DNA of 14,658 nucleotides from Prolixibacteraceae bacterium UBA5740 (GTDB taxonomy: Bacteria; Bacteroidota; Bacteroidia; Bacteroidales; Prolixibacteraceae): positions 1-14,658 of the forward strand of contig DIFU01000019.1 in the NCBI GenBank assembly GCA_002419285.1. Reading direction: 5' to 3'. The notes beneath the pieces are model-generated. The model was not told the DNA's origin. It was given only the letters and a program-made list of their open reading frames with translations, and ran no database searches. A program made the translations under genes and the position numbers. The stretch's first letter is position 1. Each line of letters opens with the position of its first letter. Positions 1 to 5,829 of this stretch are shown here, in pieces.

Positions 1-929
1 TGTTCCCAAACCATGTATTGGCATGAATAAGCCAGGTTCTCACGCTCAATTTCTGTAAGGAAATTCTGACTCTCAGAAAGATAACCCTCGGCAAAAGCCT
101 TATAATAATCCTGGTTAAAATCGATCTTGTCCAGATCCGGTTCGTCTTCAGCAGCGGTATTGCCCAACGTCCGGATAGCATCTCCAAAATCAAACAGAAC
201 GCTGCCCGGCATGACCGTATCAAGGTCAATTACGCAGAGAATCTGGTCGTCCTTATCAAACAGCACATTATTGATTTTCGTATCGTTATGGGTAATACGC
301 AAGGGCATTTCACCTGAATCCAACCATTGTTGCAGACGCAGCATTTCAGTAGCACGACCCAACATTTTATCGATTTTCTTTTGCATCTCTCCTACCCGGC
401 CAGCTGCATCAGCGGCAATGGCATCCTGAAATTGTCGGTAACGGAGTCTTCCATTATGGAAGCCAGGAATGGTCTCAATCAATAATTTCCCGTCAAGGTC
501 GGATAATTGGTTTTGGAATGCACCAAAAGCCTTACCTGCAGTGAAAGCCTGCTCAGGCTTTTTCACTTCCTCAACGCCAAAACTATCTTTAATAAAGAGA
601 AACAGAGTCCAGTAATTTCCATCGGCATCCATCACAAAGTATTGGTTTGAAGGATCGGAAATGTAATTCATGACCCGTCTGTCGGTATCGGATACGCCAC
701 TTGCAATCAATCTTTTGCGAATGTGATTGGTAACCAGCACAATGTTATTCATCATGCCCTTTATATCCTTAAATATCAAATGATTCTTTCGTTGGAGAAT
801 AAAAGGCCCGGCTGGTGTATTGAGCAGGTAAGTGTCATTGATGTGTCCATGTCCAAATGCTTTCCAATCAGTTATTTCTAAAGGTATTCCAAATGATTTG
901 ACGATTGATTCGATTTGATTCTGATTCAT
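1..929 (-). CDS. Anomeric sugar kinase, APH fold, NahK/MdsC-like (C-terminus cut by window edge)
   Basis: The frame is open from ATG at 929 down to base 1, giving 309 codons with no stop, so the C-terminal end lies outside the window. The protein has an aminoglycoside-phosphotransferase fold: a catalytic loop at residues 214-221 (H214, D216, N221 in HNDTKINN), an IDLD motif at 234-237 and FDFGD at 246-250 for Mg-ATP binding. Spacing and wording resemble the N-acetylhexosamine 1-kinase NahK/LnpB group, whose relatives in Bacteroidota are often labelled 'mucin desulfatase' (MdsC), a historical misnomer. NahK is about 360 residues, so roughly 50 are missing here. The gene starts 55 bases after the nucleotidyltransferase on the same strand, so the two are probably one operon: the kinase would make a sugar 1-phosphate and its neighbour would activate it. 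The exact sugar cannot be read from sequence. No Shine-Dalgarno at useful spacing is seen. Confidence 0.88.
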   Translation of the reverse strand, partial: MNQNQIESIVKSFGIPLEITDWKAFGHGHINDTYLLNTPAGPFILQRKNHLIFKDIKGMMNNIVLVTNHIRKRLIASGVSDTDRRVMNYISDPSNQYFVMDADGNYWTLFLFIKDSFGVEEVKKPEQAFTAGKAFGAFQNQLSDLDGKLLIETIPGFHNGRLRYRQFQDAIAADAAGRVGEMQKKIDKMLGRATEMLRLQQWLDSGEMPLRITHNDTKINNVLFDKDDQILCVIDLDTVMPGSVLFDFGDAIRTLGNTAAEDEPDLDKIDFNQDYYKAFAEGYLSESQNFLTEIERENLAYSCQYMVWE

Positions 930-984
930 GCCTTTTGTTTGGTAATTATTTATTGGTTATTCTCAAAATTCTTTACCCTGTTCA

Positions 985-1884
985 CTATTCCCATAATTTC
1001 CGGGGATATACTCCGCTTTCAATCAAAGAGAGAATTTGGGCCTGTGCATCTGGTTTGTCTTCCCGGTAGGTTACACCAAACCAGGGTGCATCACAAGCCA
1101 GAACTTTTGTTGAGATTTTACCCGACAGGATATTCTCGTTTATCAGCAAGGGAATGAAATATTCTGATTTCAGCTCTTGCCCCTTTTCTTCCAGAAACCT
1201 GCCAAAACCGTCATTAAGATATTCGAAAACATTCGGTTTAAGACCCCAGAAATTCATGGATACCGGAGTGTTCTCGGCCAGGGGGAACCGTCCTTCCGGC
1301 TCATAATAGTGAATCCCATCAGGATCCCTTTGAATTTTTGTCCTTTCCACAACCGAAGTGAGATTACCATTCTCATCAGTCATACATACCCCTCTTGACA
1401 CTGTCCCGAAAGGTGACAGCGTATTGGCCACTCGGTATCCGATCATTGAATATTCAGCAGGATCAACCGAAGAGGCAAGAAAGTCGGCCATGACCTGGTA
1501 TGACTCTCTCCCATAAAAATCATCGGCATTAATCACTGCCATTGGTTCATTGACCACCCCTGAGGCCATCATCACGGCGTGGGCAGTCCCCCAGGGCTTT
1601 TCGCGTGCAGGGTTAAGTGTAAATCCGGCAGGAATTTTATCAAGCGACTGATAGACATATTCGGTTTGAATTCTTCCCTTCAGCTTTGGCTCGAACCGAG
1701 CCTTGAACTCCTCTGCAAAGTCAGTCCGAATAATAAAAACCACTTTACCAAAACCAGCCCTGATGGCATCATATAAGGAATAATCGATGATGGCTTCACC
1801 GTTAGGCCCCAATTCATCAAGCTGTTTCAGACCACCGTATCGGCTACCCATTCCGGCAGCAAGTATCACTAATGTAGGTTTCAT
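985..1884 (-). CDS. Sugar-1-phosphate nucleotidyltransferase (NTP_transferase family)
   Basis: This 299-residue protein is expected to transfer an NMP from an NTP onto a sugar 1-phosphate, giving an NDP-sugar and pyrophosphate in the cytoplasm. The N-terminus carries the nucleotide-binding signature LAAGMGSRYGGLKQ (residues 8-21). Further GT-A features are PWGTAHAV (97-104), which contacts the base, and NADDFYG (119-125), whose aspartates would bind Mg2+ and the sugar phosphate. Length is complete for a single-domain enzyme with no acyltransferase extension. It precedes the sugar kinase on the same strand, matching a kinase-plus-nucleotidyltransferase salvage pair comparable in logic to AmgK/MurU. 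The start at 1884 puts the LAAG motif at the usual distance from the N-terminus. No Shine-Dalgarno and no clear promoter is seen; the closest -7-like match upstream, TAAATTCG, is imperfect. Substrate sugar and nucleotide are unknown. Confidence 0.88.
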   Translation of the reverse strand: MKPTLVILAAGMGSRYGGLKQLDELGPNGEAIIDYSLYDAIRAGFGKVVFIIRTDFAEEFKARFEPKLKGRIQTEYVYQSLDKIPAGFTLNPAREKPWGTAHAVMMASGVVNEPMAVINADDFYGRESYQVMADFLASSVDPAEYSMIGYRVANTLSPFGTVSRGVCMTDENGNLTSVVERTKIQRDPDGIHYYEPEGRFPLAENTPVSMNFWGLKPNVFEYLNDGFGRFLEEKGQELKSEYFIPLLINENILSGKISTKVLACDAPWFGVTYREDKPDAQAQILSLIESGVYPRKLWE

Positions 1885-2044
1885 TGAAATTCAGTATTTA
1901 ATTGTAATGTTTAAAGCAATATTTGGGACAGTGTTATCCCGGGATGCAGATGCGAATTTAGCCAATTTTTGCATTAGCGTTGGCAATTAATATCCAATTA
2001 CATCCCTTGACCGGTTGGGAAATAAGCAAACACATCCTCGATGA

Positions 2045-2560
2045 TTATTCCTTATACCAGGAAGCATACTTCATATATGCCTTTGAAATGCGATTGATTT
2101 CTCCCTCCAGTAATTCGGGGCCAATATCCTTCACCTTTTTTGCAGGCACTCCAGCATAGACAGTTCCCGACTCCACCCGTGTACCTTTGGTAACTACCGA
2201 GCCGGCAGCTACCAGGGAATTGCTCTCCACAACAGCATCATCAAGCACAACGGCATTGATTCCAATCATTACGTTATCCTGAAGTGTACAGCCATGAACC
2301 GTCACATTGTGGGCAACAGTAACGAAATTGCCAATATTGGTGGGCGATTTTTGATAGGTTGCATGAATGACTGCACCATCCTGGATATTTGTATCATGGC
2401 CAATCCGGATGGAATGGACGTCCCCCCTGATGACGGCATTGTACCAGATACTGCAGTTGTCGCCTATTTCAACGTCACCAATAATGACCGCGGTTTCAGC
2501 CAGAAAACAGTTCTTTCCAATTTTCGGTATCTTTCCGTTTAGTGATTTTATGAGTGCCAT
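2045..2560 (-). CDS. Gamma-class carbonic anhydrase family protein (hexapeptide repeat)
   Basis: This 171-residue left-handed beta-helix protein consists of imperfect hexapeptide turns from about residue 10 to 150. The three zinc ligands of the gamma carbonic anhydrases can be placed at H66 (VIHAT), H84 and H89 (AHNVTVHG), with the Arg/Asp pair of the IRGD motif at R45 and D47. It would bind a divalent metal at trimer interfaces in the cytoplasm. Many family members (YrdA, PaaY, CaiE types) lack proven CO2-hydrating activity, so the reaction is uncertain. The frame could begin at 2623, but the ATG at 2560 is preferred: it gives the normal family N-terminus (MALIKSLNG), and a perfect TAnnTTTG box lies inside the longer version. 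It is divergent from korA and shares the intergenic region 2561-2751. No Shine-Dalgarno is present. Confidence 0.88.
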   Translation of the reverse strand: MALIKSLNGKIPKIGKNCFLAETAVIIGDVEIGDNCSIWYNAVIRGDVHSIRIGHDTNIQDGAVIHATYQKSPTNIGNFVTVAHNVTVHGCTLQDNVMIGINAVVLDDAVVESNSLVAAGSVVTKGTRVESGTVYAGVPAKKVKDIGPELLEGEINRISKAYMKYASWYKE

Positions 2561-2585
2561 TATCTGTATTAATTTTAAATTATGG

Positions 2586-2593
2586 CAAAGATA
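2586..2593 (-). promoter_or_regulatory. Predicted -7 box for the gamma-carbonic-anhydrase gene
   Basis: On the minus strand the sequence reads TATCTTTG, a perfect match to the Bacteroidota -7 consensus TAnnTTTG, 25 bases before the ATG at 2560. That would give a leader of about 20 bases. No good -33 TTTG is found at 19-base spacing, so this is a one-box prediction. Confidence 0.45.
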
Positions 2594-2622
2594 TGAAAAC
2601 CGGGAAAGAAATTCCCTGGTCA

Positions 2623-2653
2623 TTTTCGAGGTGTTAAATATTGGTTATTTTTG
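2623..2653 (+). promoter_or_regulatory. Predicted korAB promoter (-33 TTTT, -7 TATTTTTG)
   Basis: TATTTTTG at 2646-2653 matches the Bacteroidota -7 consensus TAnnTTTG exactly. TTTT at 2623-2626, one mismatch from TTTG, lies at the canonical 19-base spacing. Transcription would begin near 2660, leaving a leader of about 90 bases before the korA ATG at 2752. The promoter is back-to-back with the predicted promoter of the gamma-carbonic-anhydrase gene. Confidence 0.5.
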
Positions 2654-2659
2654 CGAGTA

Positions 2660-2696
2660 CCCGACATCCGTATTTATAGAAATCCGTCCTGTCGGG
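2660..2696 (+). repeat. Inverted repeat in the korA leader
   Basis: CCCGACA at 2660-2666 is the exact inverse of TGTCGGG at 2690-2696, separated by 23 bases. It begins almost exactly at the predicted transcription start, so it could form a stem at the 5' end of the korAB mRNA or act as a DNA operator with half-sites about three helical turns apart. There is no T-run after it, so it is not an intrinsic terminator. Function is unknown. Confidence 0.35.
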
Positions 2697-2751
2697 ATAA
2701 GGTATTTTAATCAAACCTTAAAAAATACAATTAAAAACAAACTATTACTCC

Positions 2752-4590
2752 ATGAAGGAAGCAAAAGTTATAGAACTTGATGAAGTGGCGATCAGGTTTT
2801 CGGGTGATTCAGGAGATGGTATGCAGTTGACGGGGACTTTGTTTTCCGACGCATCAGCTCTTCTTGGTAATGATATCAGTACTTTCCCCGATTATCCCTC
2901 AGAAATACGGGCACCACAGGGTACCGTCGGGGGTGTATCAGGGTTTCAGGTTCAATTTGGCAGAAAAGCGATTCATACGCCAGGTGATTTCGCGCATGTG
3001 CTGGTGGCCATGAACCCCGCAGCTGTAAAAGCCAACGCCAAGTTCATGAATCCGGGCGGAATGATCATCTTTGATAGTGATGCCTTTAATGATAAGAATT
3101 TCAAGAAGGCAGGATTGGTCACCGATGATCCGTTTACTGAATGTAACCTACTTGATTACAACAAGATACCAATACCAATCACTACCCTGACCCAGGAAAG
3201 TCTTCGGGATCTTGGACTGGACAACAAGAGTATTCTCCGCAGTAAAAACATGCTGGCTCTTGGTCTCGTTTGCTGGATTTTTAACCGGCCGCTCGATTAC
3301 ATCGAAGAGTACCTGAAGACCAAGTTTGCAAAGAAACCATTGGTGGTGGAATCGAATCTCAGGGTATTGCATGCCGGGTTCAACTATGGGAGTAACCTGC
3401 AGCATACGACACCTCAATACATGGTAAATCCGGCATCGATTGAACCGGGAGTTTACCGTAACATCAATGGGAATCAGGCAACCGGTTGGGGTTTGATAGC
3501 CGCCGCCGAGAAGGCAGGTCTCGAATTGTTTGTCGGCTCCTATCCCATCACTCCCGCTACGGAAATATTACAAACCTTGGCTGAGCGGAAAGATTTAGGA
3601 GTCAAGTCGTTCCAGGCCGAGGATGAAATCGCCGGAATCGCCACAGCCATTGGCGCCGCGTTTGCCGGAGATCTCGCCGTAACTACCACTTCAGGCCCAG
3701 GCTTTGCATTAAAGTCAGAAGCAATCGGACTTGCAGTTATGGCTGAATTACCTCTGGTCATAATAAACGTACAGAGGGGTGGACCTTCAACCGGGCTTCC
3801 AACAAAAACAGAACAATCTGACCTTCTCCAGGCACTATACGGTCGCAACGGGGAGAGCCCTGTCGTTGTTTTGGCTGCCAGTACCCCTTCTGATTGCTTT
3901 TGGTATGCGTTTAAAGCAGCCAAAATTGCTTTGGAAAGAATGGTTCCCGTGGTTCTCCTGACCGATGGCTTTCTCGGTAATGGGAGCGAACCCTGGAAAC
4001 TTCCTTCCATGGAGGAATTGCCCGAAATAAAGCCCCGATTTGCAAAAGATGCCAGCATCTTCAAACCTTATCGCAGGGATGAAGAGACTTTGGCCAGGGA
4101 ATGGGCTTTCCCCGGAATGGCAGGATTCCAGCACCGAATTGGCGGATTGGAAAAAAATGTTGCCGGCACAGTCAGCCATGATCCCGAAAACCACCAGAAG
4201 AATACAGAAATCCGTAAGGCAAAGGTTGACAAGGTGGTTTCTATGGTACCCGACCTGGAAGTATGTGGTGACGACAGCGGTGATGTGTTGCTGGTAGGTT
4301 GGGGCGGAACATACGGTCATATGTTAAGCGCACTCAGGGAACTGAGGCTAGAAGGTAAGAATGTCAGTCTGGCCCACTTTAACTACATTATGCCCCTTCC
4401 GTCAAATGTCAGGGAAGTGTTTAGCGGGTTTAAAAAAATAATTGTCTGTGAACTGAACATGGGACAGTTTGCCAGTTACCTTCGCGACAAGGAACCTGAA
4501 TTTACATACCATCAGTTCAACAAGGTACAAGGCCTTCCATTCACAGTCAAAGAGTTGAAAAGTGCCGTAACTAAACTTCTGGAGGAATAA
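2752..4590 (+). CDS. korA: 2-oxoacid:ferredoxin oxidoreductase, fused gamma-alpha subunit (KorA-type)
   Basis: This 612-residue subunit works with KorB to decarboxylate a 2-oxoacid oxidatively to its acyl-CoA while reducing ferredoxin, or the reverse carboxylation. The N-terminal part (about 12-210) is the gamma domain, opening with RFSGDSGDGMQLTG (15-28). The alpha (Pyr) domain follows from about 243, with SYPITPAT at 263-270, the conserved AEDEIAGIATAIGAAFAG stretch at 289-306, SGPGFALKSE at 314-323 and QRGGPSTGLPTKTEQSD at 341-357. The C-terminal part (about 435-612) is a transketolase-C-like domain with VGWGGTYGH near 520. The gamma-alpha fusion and QRGGPSTGLPTK wording favour 2-oxoglutarate oxidoreductase over the single-chain pyruvate enzyme, but substrate is inferred. 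Its stop lies two bases before the korB start. The gene carries no ferredoxin-like domain, and no separate delta subunit is encoded nearby. Confidence 0.93.
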   Translation: MKEAKVIELDEVAIRFSGDSGDGMQLTGTLFSDASALLGNDISTFPDYPSEIRAPQGTVGGVSGFQVQFGRKAIHTPGDFAHVLVAMNPAAVKANAKFMNPGGMIIFDSDAFNDKNFKKAGLVTDDPFTECNLLDYNKIPIPITTLTQESLRDLGLDNKSILRSKNMLALGLVCWIFNRPLDYIEEYLKTKFAKKPLVVESNLRVLHAGFNYGSNLQHTTPQYMVNPASIEPGVYRNINGNQATGWGLIAAAEKAGLELFVGSYPITPATEILQTLAERKDLGVKSFQAEDEIAGIATAIGAAFAGDLAVTTTSGPGFALKSEAIGLAVMAELPLVIINVQRGGPSTGLPTKTEQSDLLQALYGRNGESPVVVLAASTPSDCFWYAFKAAKIALERMVPVVLLTDGFLGNGSEPWKLPSMEELPEIKPRFAKDASIFKPYRRDEETLAREWAFPGMAGFQHRIGGLEKNVAGTVSHDPENHQKNTEIRKAKVDKVVSMVPDLEVCGDDSGDVLLVGWGGTYGHMLSALRELRLEGKNVSLAHFNYIMPLPSNVREVFSGFKKIIVCELNMGQFASYLRDKEPEFTYHQFNKVQGLPFTVKELKSAVTKLLEE

Positions 4591-4592
4591 AC

Positions 4593-5654
4593 ATGAATGA
4601 AATAAAATATACCGTCAAGGACTTTAAAAGCGAAAATGAGGTTCGCTGGTGCCCAGGCTGTGGTGACTATGCCATTATGAATGCGGTGCAGAGAACCATG
4701 GCCGAAATGAATGTTCCCCACGAACAGTATGCCGTTATTTCGGGGATCGGCTGTTCCTCGAGGTTCCCATACTATATGAGCACGTATGGCTTCCATACTA
4801 TCCACGGAAGGGCAACGGCCATTGCAAGCGGAGTCAAATGCGCCAATCCCAGCCTGAATGTATGGGTTATTACAGGTGATGGTGATGGTATGGCGATCGG
4901 GGGAAATCACTTTATCCATCTGATCAGAAGGAACATTGACCTGAACGTCATCCTGTTCAACAATAAAATATATGGTCTGACCAAGGGACAGTATTCTCCA
5001 ACAACCGACAGGGGATTCAAGACAAAAACCTCCCCTTACGGCACCATCGAAGAACCATTTGTTCCAGGACAGTTGGTAATTGGGGCACGGGGAAACTTTT
5101 TTGCCCGTACCATCGACACCAACCTGAAACTCAGCCAGGAAGTCTTTGCTGAGGCAGCCAAACACGAAGGAACTTCCGTTGTCGAGGTACTTCAGAACTG
5201 CGTTATCTTCAACGATGGAGTGCATAATCAAATCACTGATTCGGAACACAGGCTCGAACGACAGCTCGTCCTTCGTCATGGTGAACCCATGATTTTTGGC
5301 AACGACCAGAACAAGGGTCTCATGTCAGTAAAAGGCAAACTAAAAGTGGTCACTATCGGAGAAAACGGCATCACATTGGATGATATATTAGTCCATGATG
5401 CCCATGATCCCGACCCATCGCTGCATCTGGCCCTCGTGAACATGCATTTACCCGACTTCCCTGTTGTATTCGGTGTTATCCGGGATGTGGTAGCTCTTGT
5501 TTATGACCAGGAGATGGTTAAGCAGATCAATGCAGTCAAGCAGTCAAGTCGCATCAAAGATGTTGATGGCATGCTCAATTCAGGAAATACCTGGGTAGTG
5601 GAAGGAAACGGGAATGGAAATTTGGATAGTGAACTTTGTAAAAAGCGCAGATAG
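4593..5654 (+). CDS. korB: 2-oxoacid:ferredoxin oxidoreductase, beta subunit (KorB-type)
   Basis: This 353-residue subunit binds thiamine diphosphate and the [4Fe-4S] cluster that passes electrons to ferredoxin. Four cysteines fit the cluster ligands: C20 and C23 (WCPGCG), C54 (GIGCSS) and C203 (LQNCVIFND). The ThDP/Mg2+ motif is GDGDGMAIGGNH at 95-106, continued by NNKIYGLTKGQ at 123-133. The length is slightly above the usual 335-345 residues because of a Gly/Asn-rich, basic tail ending in CKKRR. The start codon follows the korA stop after two bases, and GGAGGA inside the end of korA is one of the few clear Shine-Dalgarno sequences in this window, fitting translational coupling and equal amounts of both subunits. 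A strong intrinsic terminator lies about 20 bases after the stop. Confidence 0.94.
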   Translation: MNEIKYTVKDFKSENEVRWCPGCGDYAIMNAVQRTMAEMNVPHEQYAVISGIGCSSRFPYYMSTYGFHTIHGRATAIASGVKCANPSLNVWVITGDGDGMAIGGNHFIHLIRRNIDLNVILFNNKIYGLTKGQYSPTTDRGFKTKTSPYGTIEEPFVPGQLVIGARGNFFARTIDTNLKLSQEVFAEAAKHEGTSVVEVLQNCVIFNDGVHNQITDSEHRLERQLVLRHGEPMIFGNDQNKGLMSVKGKLKVVTIGENGITLDDILVHDAHDPDPSLHLALVNMHLPDFPVVFGVIRDVVALVYDQEMVKQINAVKQSSRIKDVDGMLNSGNTWVVEGNGNGNLDSELCKKRR

Positions 5655-5673
5655 GTCAACTTATCACATATTC

Positions 5674-5711
5674 AAGGCTGTTTCGGTTTCCGGGACAGCC
5701 TTTTTCTTTTT
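5674..5711 (+). terminator. Rho-independent terminator of korAB
   Basis: Bases 5674-5686 pair with 5690-5702 in a continuous 13-base-pair stem (two G-U pairs) with a three-base TTT loop; the outer arms are AAGGCTGT and ACAGCCTT. It runs straight into a T-run, TTTTTCTTTTT. This ends the korAB transcript and separates it from the next plus-strand gene. Confidence 0.92.
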
Positions 5712-5774
5712 CCGGTAAGGATAATTTTTTGCGTTAATGTGATCAACACGAATTGCCAGGGTGAAAAAAAGGCA

Positions 5775-5797
5775 TTCAGGAAACCGGTTAGCCTGAA
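5775..5797. promoter_or_regulatory. Compound dyad upstream of the REC-ATP-grasp gene (possible operator)
   Basis: TTCAGG (5775-5780) and CCTGAA (5792-5797) form inverted arms around the 8-base palindrome AACCGGTT (5782-5789), all nearly concentric. The element sits 32 bases before the ATG at 5830. An imperfect -7-like TAATTTTC at 5805-5812 lies between, so the dyad would cover the upstream part of a promoter. Read on the minus strand it is followed by a T-run, but no minus-strand gene lies upstream to be terminated, so an operator role is more likely. No binding protein is known. Confidence 0.35.
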
Positions 5798-5829
5798 AAA
5801 AAGCTAATTTTCAAAAAAATATTTCTGCC

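Noticed and set aside
1..929. Calling the left-edge gene a mucin-desulfating sulfatase
   Set aside because: The sequence has kinase motifs (HNDTKINN, IDLD, FDFGD) and no sulfatase C/S-x-P-x-R signature; the label comes from an old annotation of the homologue MdsC.
2561..2623. An upstream extension of the gamma-carbonic-anhydrase frame starting at 2623
   Set aside because: The extra 21 residues do not resemble the family N-terminus and contain the predicted -7 box at 2586-2593, so the ATG at 2560 is the better start.
2367..2780. A 137-codon plus-strand open frame running from inside the carbonic-anhydrase gene into korA
   Set aside because: It is antisense to the hexapeptide protein and crosses the divergent promoter region; its product has no recognisable features.
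3540..4320. Two overlapping minus-strand open frames of 174 and 161 codons
   Set aside because: Both are antisense to the alpha domain of korA and show compositional features of mirrored coding sequence, with no motif of their own.
4512..5279. A 255-codon open frame on the minus strand
   Set aside because: It lies almost entirely antisense to korB, whose ThDP and cluster motifs are unmistakable; the antisense translation has no recognisable domain and no promoter or start signal.
5738..5748. TGTGATCAACA as a CRP/FNR-like half site upstream of the REC-ATP-grasp gene
   Set aside because: Only one half fits and there is no symmetric second half at the right spacing; chance occurrence is likely.
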